Shown piece after piece: positions 7,783 through 16,273 of a stretch of DNA of 64,000 nucleotides (position 1 is the stretch's first letter; each line of letters starts with the position of its first letter). The notes below the pieces were generated by a model. That model did no database searches and was not told the DNA's origin. It saw only the letters and a list, made by a program, of their open reading frames with translations. Origin of the DNA: Mahella sp. (GTDB lineage: Bacteria; Bacillota; Clostridia; Mahellales; Mahellaceae); assembly GCF_020054945.1 (NCBI RefSeq), contig NZ_JAIHAU010000002.1:26579-90578 (forward strand), given 5' to 3'. The position numbers were made by a program, and so were the translations under genes.

Positions 7783-10131
7783 CTATGAGAGTGGTCTGGC
7801 AGGAGCAACCGCAATATTCCTCGGTGGTACAATCTCATCGATCTTATAGCGCAAAAACAGTTCATCTAGGAAACCGTCAAGCTCGTCGGAATTAGGGTAT
7901 TTCCATTCCTCAGATCTGAAAGCTTCATCGTGATTCCAATACCCATTTGCATGCAATAATTCATGGTATATGACATACTTTATTACATCCGGAGGAACAT
8001 CAGGTGAGCAAAGCAGCTTATTAATAGCTATAACAACACTGCCATCATCATATTTTGTGCATAACCCAAATCTGCTTCTCAAAGGCTTATTGCTCCACCT
8101 TATTTCCGGCTTAACACCATTGGGAAACCACTTCTCAATTACTTCATTATAAAGCTCTTCCAAGTTGAAATAATCCTCTACAATATTGAACTCTGCCCTC
8201 TCATCAATGCTCACAATTTGAGGTTCAGCAGGCTCGCCATCTGAAAATTTCTCAATATAGTCATTTACGGTATGTTTAAAGACAAAAAAAGTTTTGTATA
8301 ATTCTCTGATTATAGGAGTGGAATCGTACATTTCCTTCAATTTATACTCTTGTTCCGAACGCCGCAAGTCCATGTCAAACAACTTTTTTGCAATCTTCTT
8401 AGCATCGACCTCGTCCCTCTCCTTGAAGGTATAAAACGGTGGCATTTCACCCAACTCATACAGCGTATCTAATATCAGCTGTATATCATCAAGCTTAGGA
8501 AGATTTTCTTCAATATCGAAATAATTCTTTAACACCTCTTGTGCAGTGGGTTTGTTTGCCAGCAGATTATCTGCATTTTCCGCTATAAGCTCATATCCCG
8601 CTACTTGATTATCATATACAAGAACCTTTACATCTTCCCCATCACTATTAACTACCGCATACCAGCCTTGGGGGAAAATTTCATTATGCGAAATCCCAGT
8701 AATATTCATTTTCATTGCGCTGTACATCTTAAGGTATAAATCCCATATAGGATAGTTTTCTTCTGGTTCATTTGGAAAATCTAAGCTATTAACCTCAACT
8801 ATATCTTCATTTTCATCAATGAGTTCTTGTACCTCTCCAAATTCATCAGCAATAAGCTTCTTAGGATCAAGCCAAAAATTGAATCTATCCCAAGTATCAT
8901 GGAAATCAACAATATATGCTAATTTTGTTCCACCTGCATCAACACCTCTTAACCCTCTACCTATCATTTGCATAAGCAGCGAGTCGCTATTGGTTTGACG
9001 TGTGAGAAAAACTGTTTGTATATCCGGCACATCGCTTCCCTCGGTTAATATTTGAACGTTTATAAGCACGTCAAATTTATCAGCTTTAAAATCTGCTATG
9101 GTTTCCTGTATACCAGGTTCGCCCGACATACAAAAACGACAGGAAACGCCTGCTTCAGTGAATGCTTTTGCCAATGTAACACAGTGCAGCCTGTTAACTG
9201 CAAACACCAGAGTTTTCCCATATTTGTCCTTATGCTTTATATATTCGTCAACAATTATCTGATTACGGACCGAGGACTTTGCAAGCTGCTCTTTTAAGTG
9301 TTCTGAAAGCTCCCCAAATTTTTCAAAGTACACTTCGTCTTCTTCCGTTAAATCGAACTCGATTTCACCATTTATTTTGGTTTCAATTCTCTTATATACC
9401 GGCTCTGCCAGAAAGCCGGTAAGAAGAAGCTCTCGCAATGTAACTTCGTATATGTAACCTTTATCTGTACCCTTTCCATTTTTTATATTGCTATTTACAT
9501 TAAACATCCTTAGAAGCTGACCCTGTTCAGCATCCTGCATGCGATAAGGCGTTGCCGTAAGACCTAGCAATAACCTGTTTGGGTTGATTTCTGATATTTT
9601 TTGTATTACCTTCCGATACGAAAGAGACACGGCATGATGTGCCTCATCAATAACTACGATTAGCTTTCTTTTACCATTAGCCCCTAACATCCTTCGTAAA
9701 TATCTCATGCCATTTTTACTTGCTACCGAACCAATACCGCAAATGTTTATGTCATACCCCAAAGCCTGTGACATTGAGTGATGCCCACCTGATACCGGAA
9801 TAATTTTTAATGTTTTAAAACCATGGTTCACAAGAATTGGCGCTTGCTTGCAAAAAGTGTTATATGTTTGTTCAATAAGCTCCTGCCTATGTACAAGCCA
9901 TAAAACTTTAAAGCCTTGTGCCACGGCTCTGTCAAGCAACCAATTAACAACTGTAAATGTTTTACCGCTTCCAGTCGGCATTACAAGTAAACCATTTTGA
10001 GCTTGTTCTGTTTTACCCGATAGATCGAAGTACATGTCTAAACTGTTTATAGCTTCCAATTGATGCTTGTAAAGCTTCTTATTTTCGGTATCGGAGTTTA
10101 GTAAATCTATAGGATCTGTGTATTTCCTCAT
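7783..10131 (-). CDS. SF2 DEAH helicase fused to a C-terminal HExxH zinc-protease-like domain
   Basis: This 782-residue protein has a complete superfamily 2 helicase core: MPTGSGKT (Walker A, near residue 52), VVIDEAHHA (DEAH, near 165), GLTATPYR (motif III), ILTEGSDVPD and QMIGRGLRG (motifs V and VI). After a middle region of no recognised fold, the C-terminal 120 residues hold YHELLHANGYWNHDEAF, a HExxH followed by an NHDxxF histidine, as in SprT-like and YgjP-like zincins. Such a fusion would join DNA unwinding to proteolysis, as in DNA-protein crosslink repair or phage defence; that role is inferred. The TTG-ATG pair offers two starts; I prefer the ATG at 10131. It sits alone between mobile-element remnants. 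Confidence 0.8.
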   Translation of the reverse strand: MRKYTDPIDLLNSDTENKKLYKHQLEAINSLDMYFDLSGKTEQAQNGLLVMPTGSGKTFTVVNWLLDRAVAQGFKVLWLVHRQELIEQTYNTFCKQAPILVNHGFKTLKIIPVSGGHHSMSQALGYDINICGIGSVASKNGMRYLRRMLGANGKRKLIVVIDEAHHAVSLSYRKVIQKISEINPNRLLLGLTATPYRMQDAEQGQLLRMFNVNSNIKNGKGTDKGYIYEVTLRELLLTGFLAEPVYKRIETKINGEIEFDLTEEDEVYFEKFGELSEHLKEQLAKSSVRNQIIVDEYIKHKDKYGKTLVFAVNRLHCVTLAKAFTEAGVSCRFCMSGEPGIQETIADFKADKFDVLINVQILTEGSDVPDIQTVFLTRQTNSDSLLMQMIGRGLRGVDAGGTKLAYIVDFHDTWDRFNFWLDPKKLIADEFGEVQELIDENEDIVEVNSLDFPNEPEENYPIWDLYLKMYSAMKMNITGISHNEIFPQGWYAVVNSDGEDVKVLVYDNQVAGYELIAENADNLLANKPTAQEVLKNYFDIEENLPKLDDIQLILDTLYELGEMPPFYTFKERDEVDAKKIAKKLFDMDLRRSEQEYKLKEMYDSTPIIRELYKTFFVFKHTVNDYIEKFSDGEPAEPQIVSIDERAEFNIVEDYFNLEELYNEVIEKWFPNGVKPEIRWSNKPLRSRFGLCTKYDDGSVVIAINKLLCSPDVPPDVIKYVIYHELLHANGYWNHDEAFRSEEWKYPNSDELDGFLDELFLRYKIDEIVPPRNIAVAPARPLS

Positions 10132-10225
10132 CAAATAATACCCCCAACTTCTTCATTCCAGAAGAGACATCATACCAAGTGTATCCAGAAAAAAACGTCT
10201 TTCCTCGTAATTCCCTTTTACCTTA

Positions 10226-11052
10226 GATTCCCGCCTACTCATAACGAGGTAGGCGGAGTAACACCTAATTTTATATAAAGCTCCTTCTGTTTCTCAAGAA
10301 GCTCACCAATGCGTAGTTCCCACCCCGAACTCTCAAAGCATTCGATAACATTCAGTTTGTCAAGAACACCCTGAAGCGTATAACTTTTAAATAAATCATG
10401 ATCCTGCATCTGCTTTTTGATATAGGAAAGATAAATAAGTGCAATGAACTCAACAAATAGTTTACCGTCAAGGCTTTGTTCTGACGAACCAGCGTACGCA
10501 TCATATTTAATCTTTCTTTGAGATTGCCGAAGGCTTTCTCAAGACATCTTTGTTACGGTATATTCCCAAAACAGTGATGGAATCCATGGTCTTATTGGTA
10601 ATAAGTGCGAAAAGCCGTAATACCGCTTTTCAAAACGAGATAGTGGGCTGCTGTCCTCTGGCATCTAACAGGTACGTGGCACCGTAGAAGTATCGTGCTG
10701 ATTCGGTTGTCGAAGATGGCCCTCTTTTCGCAGGTGCAGTTAAATCATCTTCTTTCTGCCTCTGCCATCAGTAAGAATAATTTCGCCGGTTTTTATGTTT
10801 ACCCGGCCTATCAGAGTACGTTTGGCACGGAACTGTTTTTTCTCCTTATCCCAGTAAGATACTGATTCATATGCGTAAGTTATACCCAATCGTTTGTCTG
10901 TTTGATAAACAATCGCTGCCATATACATCCCCCTCGTTATGTGTTGTAACGCATAACGAGGCATTATGCAAGTGTAATATGACAACTATTCTAGTATTCA
11001 TCTATGTTTCGAGGCCTTTTTCTCTAAACCTCGTTATGAGATAACGGGAATC
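10226..11052 (-). mobile_element. Decayed, internally deleted IS1634-type insertion sequence
   Basis: Both ends carry an imperfect 24-nt terminal inverted repeat (10226-10249 and 11029-11052) that shares GATTCCCG and CTCATAACGAGG, with the four bases between them variable. The inside holds a broken transposase. At about 0.83 kb it is roughly half the length a complete member should have. No convincing target-site duplication was found outside the ends. It is non-autonomous unless an intact relative exists elsewhere in the genome. Confidence 0.75.
10239..10985 (-). pseudogene. IS1634-family transposase remnants
   Basis: The N-terminal part is intact and typical of the family (AAIVYQTDKRLGITYAYES, then YWDKEKKQFRAKRTLIGR) and stops after GRGRKKMI. 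The middle catalytic part is deleted. Further on, in other frames, EKAFGNLKERLNM and SSEQSLDGKLFVEFIALIYL through LGVTPPTSL represent the C-terminus, whose TGA lies inside the left terminal repeat. At least one frameshift and a large deletion make it inactive. The track lists only the 81-residue N-terminal piece. Confidence 0.8.
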
Positions 11053-11560
11053 CAGGCTATAACAGACAAGGTTATATCCATCGCACGTTTTATGAACAGA
11101 TATGTAGCAGGTATCTCCCGCGTTCCCGTTATATATCTACTTACTGGCGGCGTAGTATTATCCGTCAGCATGTGTTCGTTCTGCATATGTACCTATCCCC
11201 TTTACAATATCTGGTGTTTCTAGAAAATACAATACTTTTCTCCTTATGGTATATCGGATGGCATTTTTTGGCCATGGCTCATGCATCTGCCAAAATATAT
11301 CGCTTCTTTTGTGTTTCTTCTATGACCTCTTTGGTCCTCCCCGGGGCCGAAACACCCGGCTTAAACCGCCGATTTTGTATTGCCCGCCATGTTGTACTTC
11401 TATTATAGCACAGCGCAGCGCAAAAGCACTTGCAAAAGTCAAAATTAGCAGTACTTAACTCCTATTTTTTCTTTAAAAGTAACCCCTTCTGCTTTTAATT
11501 GTATTATTATTGTTGAAATACGTCAATAGTAATATCTTAGTAATCTTTTACGAAGCGGGG
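11053..11560. other. Gene-free stretch between the IS remnant and the isomerase leader
   Basis: No ORF here looks like a protein. The outer side of the IS end (ataacgggaa, 11041-11050) has an exact inverted partner at 11123-11132 (ttcccgttat), which may be a second relic end. A GC-rich patch near 11335-11390 interrupts AT-rich sequence. The three track ORFs here lack protein-like composition and RBS support. Confidence 0.4.
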
Positions 11561-11562
11561 AT

Positions 11563-11592
11563 AGCGGCCGGCCGCTTTGGCACGGTCGTGCC
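11563..11592. promoter_or_regulatory. Two adjacent palindromes upstream of the isomerase promoter
   Basis: AGCGGCCGGCCGCT (11563-11576) is a perfect palindrome, and GGCACGGTCGTGCC (11579-11592) is a second inverted repeat 2 nt away. They end 28 nt before the -35 box, so they lie outside the transcript and could be operator sites. The regulator is unknown. Confidence 0.4.
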
Positions 11593-11619
11593 TTCCATGG
11601 CAGAAATATTGTTTTACCG

Positions 11620-11647
11620 TTGCATCAACATAAAATCGTGGTATAAT
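11620..11647 (+). promoter_or_regulatory. Sigma-A promoter of the isomerase gene
   Basis: TTGCAT and a perfect TATAAT are separated by 16 bp on the plus strand, about 100 nt before the start codon. Confidence 0.6.
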
Positions 11648-11749
11648 TTATATGTATTCTATAAACGTTGCGCTGTATGTTTGTATGTTTTCTGAACACG
11701 ATTACATATGGCGCAAATAATGTTGTTACATAAAAGGAGATGTTGTTTT

Positions 11750-13249
11750 ATGCGTTCCACACCCATTGGCATAGTAATGATGAACGACGCACGCCCGCAC
11801 GTATACAGCGTCAACAACGCTGAAAATATGGCTGTTGTACAGGGCTGGGCAGATGTAATTCGCCGGCGTTTTAAAAACGTCGACGGATCCTCGCCGGAAG
11901 TGATAACCGCTTCGGAAACCATCACCGGCGTGCGCGTCGCACAAAAAATAGGCGAGGAATTGCGCCGAGCCAATTGTCGCCAGGTCATCATGTGCTACAA
12001 TGTATGGGATTTCCCGTATCTGGTATGGCCTTTCATCAATTCCCTGGGCAGAGATGTGCCAATATTAAGCCTTTCCAACAACAATGGCCAGTATCCCGGG
12101 AATGTCGGCCTTTTGGCCACTGATGGGGCTCTGCGCCAGGCCGGTATACGCACCCACCGGATAGTAGGCGATATGAATGATCAAAGCACTCAAGATCAGG
12201 TGCTGGATTGGTTGCGCGCCAGCGAGGCTTATACCACGATGCACAACGAGATATACGGCATATACGGCGGCCCGTCTATGGGCATGGATACGGGCTATTT
12301 CCACCTTGTTCCCAATGTCAAGACATTTGGCACCAATGTATTTTTCGTAGACCAATTGCTGTTGCTTAAAAAAATGGAGAAAGAGGTCGATGAGGCTGAG
12401 GTTGAGAAGGGTTTCAAATGGTTTAACGACCTTTTAGGCGATCGTATATTGTATGACGGCCATATGCTTACACCGGAAACATTGAAAACACAGATACGCC
12501 TTTATCTGGCCATGAAGTTAGTGAATGAAGAAGAAGGTTTCAATTTCTGCGGGCTTAAAGGCCAAAGAGAGCTTACCGAAAACGTATGTCTGGGCGATAT
12601 AGCCGAGATGCTGATGAACGATCCATACGATTGGAACGGCCCGAAAGAGCCTATGGTATGCGCTACCGAAGGGGATTCGTATGCGGCTATGACAATGCAG
12701 CTTTTGAAGTATGTAAGCGGCGGTCTGCCCACATTATTCATGGATGTGCGTTTATATCATCCTGAATTGGATATCTGGGACTGGTGTAATTCCGGCAATC
12801 ACTCCAGCTATTATGCCAGCTACAGCATGAATGCCGCCGATAACTTTAAGAAGCTGACATTGCATCCGGCGCTTGAGTTTTACTTCAAAGCAGGCGGAGC
12901 ATCTGTGGCATTCGATGCCGGACCGGCTCAGATGACATTTGCGCGATTGGGCTTATGGGACGACAAACCATTTATGGTCATAATGGCCGGAGAGAATGTG
13001 GAACTTCCCGCCGAGCAACGCAAGGCTATAAATGCTCAAACCGATCCCACCTGGCCGCATGTTCATGCGCGTGTACACGGCAGTTTCCAGGAATTTCTGA
13101 ATGTATTCCCCGCCAATCATGTATTGGGTGTAAAAGGCGACTACGTGCGCGCTTTAAACTATCTATGCGAGATAATAGGCATTCCGTCCATAATACTTGG
13201 ACCGGAAGGTCAGCAACGCTTGAAGCCGATATGGGAGATAATGAATTAA
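11750..13249 (+). CDS. L-fucose/L-arabinose isomerase-family protein
   Basis: This 499-residue protein belongs to the FucI-like fold, which interconverts aldoses and ketoses with Mn2+ in the cytoplasm. Candidate metal ligands are visible: Glu in CATEGDSYAAM, Asp in LFMDVRLYH and His in the HVHARVHGSFQ/ANHVLG region. I moved the start from the track's 11708 to the ATG at 11750 because AAAAGGAGATG precedes it at proper spacing; the first 14 track codons then fall in the leader. The gene stands alone, with its own promoter and terminator and no kinase, aldolase or transporter beside it. Its true sugar cannot be read from sequence; fucose, arabinose and related sugars all remain possible. Confidence 0.85.
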   Translation: MRSTPIGIVMMNDARPHVYSVNNAENMAVVQGWADVIRRRFKNVDGSSPEVITASETITGVRVAQKIGEELRRANCRQVIMCYNVWDFPYLVWPFINSLGRDVPILSLSNNNGQYPGNVGLLATDGALRQAGIRTHRIVGDMNDQSTQDQVLDWLRASEAYTTMHNEIYGIYGGPSMGMDTGYFHLVPNVKTFGTNVFFVDQLLLLKKMEKEVDEAEVEKGFKWFNDLLGDRILYDGHMLTPETLKTQIRLYLAMKLVNEEEGFNFCGLKGQRELTENVCLGDIAEMLMNDPYDWNGPKEPMVCATEGDSYAAMTMQLLKYVSGGLPTLFMDVRLYHPELDIWDWCNSGNHSSYYASYSMNAADNFKKLTLHPALEFYFKAGGASVAFDAGPAQMTFARLGLWDDKPFMVIMAGENVELPAEQRKAINAQTDPTWPHVHARVHGSFQEFLNVFPANHVLGVKGDYVRALNYLCEIIGIPSIILGPEGQQRLKPIWEIMN

Positions 13250-13252
13250 CCG

Positions 13253-13280
13253 ATAAAGCCGGGCATATGCCCGGCTTTAT
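13253..13280. terminator. Bidirectional intrinsic terminator
   Basis: ATAAAGCCGGGCAT and its reverse complement form a perfect hairpin, with A and T tracts at its ends, between the convergent isomerase and nitronate monooxygenase genes. Confidence 0.85.
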
Positions 13281-13295
13281 TAATATGTTCAGATT

Positions 13296-14408
13296 CTATA
13301 CGGTATTGCTCTCGATAAGGTTTGCCATTTCATCCAGCGCCGCCTCCGCCGATTCCACCAGCTCGTTTATGAGCTCTTTTACCGGCATTATGCGGTCTAT
13401 CCTGTATACATTGGCCCCCGCAAAAGCAAAACCATTATCCAAATCACCCTGCCTGGCACTTAATAATGCATCGGCTATACAATAGGGCGATGCCTTTGGA
13501 TCACATGTCTTTAAACAATTGTACTGGCAGCGTATGGGTTTTTTTATGCCCATGGCCACATCATCCAGAAATTTATTCCTGATGGCTCTGCCCACAAGCC
13601 CCACCGGGCTCTGTATATATATTATGTCCTCTTTTTTCGCGTTTACATAAGCCATTTTAAATCGTTCATCGGCATCGCATTCATCGGTCGCCACAAAACG
13701 CGTGGCCATTTGCACGCCGTCCAATCCTTTGGCCAGCACTCGCGCTATATCCTTTCCGTCATATATACCACCGGCCACTACTACCGGTATATGCTTATCA
13801 TATTTTTGCTCAAATGGCACAATGCTTTTCTTTACGTCCAATGCAATATCTTCCACATCGATATCATCGATATTCTCCAGTTGCTTGGCGGAATAACCAA
13901 GGTGCCCGCCCGCTAAAGGTCCCTCGACAACTATGGCGTCGGGTACAACGCTGTATTTGTTATCCCAATTTTTGCATATAAGTACCGCAGCTCTGGCCGA
14001 TGATACTATAGGCACAGCCTTGGTATCGGTACCTTTTGTGACCTCGGGCAGGCGCATGGGCAGGCCTGCTCCGGCAAATATTATATCTATACCCTCTTCC
14101 ACTGCAGCTTTAGCCAATTCAGCAAAGTTGGTCATAACAGACAGAAGATTTAAACCTATTATCCCATCAGGGCTGGCCTCTCGCGTCTTGCGTATCTCTT
14201 CCTTGAGGCCTTTTATCGACGAAGCGCGATAATGCAATCTGAAATCGGGCTCGCGAAATCCTACCGCGGTGCCCGATATGACGCCTATCCCGCCCTCATT
14301 GGCCACGGCCGACGCCAATCTTGACAACGATATACCAACGCCCATACCGCCTTGTATAATCGGTATTTTGGCTATTAAATTTCCTATCCTCAGTTTGGGT
14401 AATTTCAT
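13296..14408 (-). CDS. Nitronate monooxygenase / FabK-like flavoprotein
   Basis: This 370-residue TIM-barrel flavoprotein belongs to the 2-nitropropane dioxygenase family, which uses FMN to oxidise alkyl nitronates; close relatives (FabK) reduce enoyl-ACP. Visible motifs are IIQGGMGVGIS at the N-terminus, EGPLAGGHLG (FMN and catalytic His region) and VVVAGGIYDGKD followed by DGVQMATRF (phosphate binding). The C-terminal cysteine group CQYNCLKTCDPKASPYC is characteristic of the longer clostridial subgroup and might hold a metal, which is inference. It has its own RBS (AAAGGAAAT). The genes on either side do not define its substrate. Confidence 0.85.
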   Translation of the reverse strand: MKLPKLRIGNLIAKIPIIQGGMGVGISLSRLASAVANEGGIGVISGTAVGFREPDFRLHYRASSIKGLKEEIRKTREASPDGIIGLNLLSVMTNFAELAKAAVEEGIDIIFAGAGLPMRLPEVTKGTDTKAVPIVSSARAAVLICKNWDNKYSVVPDAIVVEGPLAGGHLGYSAKQLENIDDIDVEDIALDVKKSIVPFEQKYDKHIPVVVAGGIYDGKDIARVLAKGLDGVQMATRFVATDECDADERFKMAYVNAKKEDIIYIQSPVGLVGRAIRNKFLDDVAMGIKKPIRCQYNCLKTCDPKASPYCIADALLSARQGDLDNGFAFAGANVYRIDRIMPVKELINELVESAEAALDEMANLIESNTV

Positions 14409-14476
14409 AAATATTTCCTTTACAAAAAATAAACTTTTATATGTTATTATACCATGCGGTTATGTGCTGAGCAACA

Positions 14477-15661
14477 CTAATTATGCAGATTTTCAACAAA
14501 TGCCCCGATGCGCTTTAGCGCTTCTGTCAATGCATCTATAGAATAAGCATAGGAACAGCGTATGAAGCCTTCTCCGCTGGCACCGAAGGCATTGCCCGGC
14601 ACAACAGCCACCTTTTGTTCCTGCAGCAGCCTTTCGCAAAATTCCTCGCTGCTCATACCGGTACGCTGTATAGACGGAAACACGTAAAACGCTCCTCTGG
14701 GCTCAAAACACTCTAAGCCCATATCATTAAAGCTTTTGACCATAAGCCTCCGCCGCCTGTCATATTCCCTATGCATGCGTTTTACATCTTCATAGTCGTC
14801 GTTATAGCCGGCCCGCAGCGCTTCTACTGCGGCTATCTGGCTCATAACGGGTGCGCAAAGCATGGTATATTGGTGTATCTTGACCATAGCCGCTATTATG
14901 TCCCTATGTCCGGCCGCATAGCCGACGCGCCATCCCGTCATGGCAAAAGCCTTGGAGAATCCGCTTATAAGCACTGTTCTTTCTTCCATACCCGGCAAAG
15001 ACGCTATGCTGACATGCGCTGTATCGCCATATGTAAGTTCGGCATATATCTCATCCGATAATACGAGTATATCGGTATCCTTCAATACATCAGCTATAGC
15101 CTCAAGATCCGACCGCAGCATTACTCCCCCGGTAGGATTATTGGGATAAGGCAATATAAGCGCTTTGGTATGGGGCGTTATAGCCTCCCGCAATGCCTGC
15201 GGCGTAAGGCGGAACTCATCCTCGGCCTTGGTCACTATAGGCACCACGCGGCCGCCCGCCATCTCCACACAAGGCATATAAGACACATAGGAAGGCTCGG
15301 GGACCAATACCTCATCGCCCGGGGTCACTATCGCTCTCAACGCTAGATCTATAGCCTCGCTGGCTCCCACAGTAACGATTATCTGGTCCTCAAAGCTGTA
15401 AGCAAGGTTAAAGCGATGGGACAGATAACGCGCGATCTCTCTGCGCAGGTCGGGTAATCCCCAGTTGGATGTATAATGCGTATAACCCTCTTCTAAAGAA
15501 TGTATGCTGGCCTCTCTTATATGCCATGGCGTTATAAAGTCCGGTTCGCCCACACCGAGCGATACTGCTCCTTCGATCTCGTCGACTAAGTCAAAAAAAC
15601 GCCTTATGCCCGAAGGCGGCATATCTCTGATAACCGGAGATATCATATCCTTTATATTCAC
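14477..15661 (-). CDS. Class I/II PLP aminotransferase (PatA/AspC-like)
   Basis: This 394-residue fold-type I aminotransferase transfers amino groups between amino acids and 2-oxo acids. The Schiff-base Lys is in LISGFSKAFAMTGWRVGY, the PYPNNPTGG and DEIYAELTYG motifs contact the cofactor, and IRCSYAYS holds the substrate-carboxylate Arg. Its ATG overlaps the stop of the upstream Lrp-type regulator by 4 nt, so the two form an operon and the regulator probably controls amino-acid use through this enzyme. Aspartate, aromatic or branched-chain substrates are all possible. A decayed relative of its C-terminus exists at 44414-44654. Confidence 0.9.
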   Translation of the reverse strand: MNIKDMISPVIRDMPPSGIRRFFDLVDEIEGAVSLGVGEPDFITPWHIREASIHSLEEGYTHYTSNWGLPDLRREIARYLSHRFNLAYSFEDQIIVTVGASEAIDLALRAIVTPGDEVLVPEPSYVSYMPCVEMAGGRVVPIVTKAEDEFRLTPQALREAITPHTKALILPYPNNPTGGVMLRSDLEAIADVLKDTDILVLSDEIYAELTYGDTAHVSIASLPGMEERTVLISGFSKAFAMTGWRVGYAAGHRDIIAAMVKIHQYTMLCAPVMSQIAAVEALRAGYNDDYEDVKRMHREYDRRRRLMVKSFNDMGLECFEPRGAFYVFPSIQRTGMSSEEFCERLLQEQKVAVVPGNAFGASGEGFIRCSYAYSIDALTEALKRIGAFVENLHN

Positions 15662-16149
15662 GGGCTCACCGCCAGTCTGTGGTCCTGTTCGTGATCTTCC
15701 AATATAATGCCTTCGACCTTATATTTTTTCAATATAAAGTGCGTTGCCGTACTCAGCACCGACTCCAGCGGCGATAATCTCTCGGCCACGAAATAGGCGA
15801 TATCCTTCATGGTCTTGCCTTCTACCGTAACTGCCAAATCATAATCGCCAGACATCAGATATACCGACTGCACCTCAGGAAAACGATATATGCGCTCGGC
15901 TATAACGTCAAATCCCTGATCCCTCTGAGGTACTACCTTGACCTCTATAAGCGCTGTAACGAACTCCCTGTCGGTTTTCTCCCAATTTATGATAGTATTA
16001 TACTTGACTATCACACCTCGGTCTTCCAACGCTTTTATAGTCGCCTCTACCTCTTTTACGTCAACACCGAGCATGGCCGATATCTGCTCAGCACTAACCC
16101 TATGGTCATCAGATAGGATTTCCAAAATATTATTTTCTAATTCAGTCAT
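15658..16149 (-). CDS. Lrp/AsnC-family transcriptional regulator
   Basis: This 163-residue protein has an N-terminal winged helix-turn-helix (ILEILSDDHRVSAEQISAML) and a C-terminal RAM/ACT-like effector domain (VQSVYLMSGDYDLAVTVEG). Lrp-type proteins bind amino acids and form octamers or larger rings on DNA. It is translationally coupled to the aminotransferase gene and likely senses a substrate or product of that enzyme. The RBS is weak. A C-terminal tail (EDHEQDHRLAVSP) extends beyond the usual domain. Confidence 0.9.
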   Translation of the reverse strand: MTELENNILEILSDDHRVSAEQISAMLGVDVKEVEATIKALEDRGVIVKYNTIINWEKTDREFVTALIEVKVVPQRDQGFDVIAERIYRFPEVQSVYLMSGDYDLAVTVEGKTMKDIAYFVAERLSPLESVLSTATHFILKKYKVEGIILEDHEQDHRLAVSP

Positions 16150-16230
16150 ATATATGGCAAAAATGCCTGCACCGCCTTTCTGAATAATAGCTTTCTATAC
16201 AATTATATGCCCTATCGCTTATGCTAGCAA

Positions 16231-16261
16231 TAAAAAAAATACCTTCACTAATCGGAAGGCA
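16231..16261 (-). terminator. Intrinsic terminator of the VanW-like gene
   Basis: The minus-strand RNA has CCTTC and GAAGG arms around an 8-nt loop, followed by a run of eight U's. The stem is short, but the U tract and position fit. Confidence 0.6.
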
Positions 16262-16273
16262 TAACAAATCCGT

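Noticed and set aside
11172-11458. Two overlapping plus-strand ORFs of 70 to 78 residues before the isomerase gene
   Set aside because: Cysteine- and leucine-rich chance composition, no RBS, no family resemblance.
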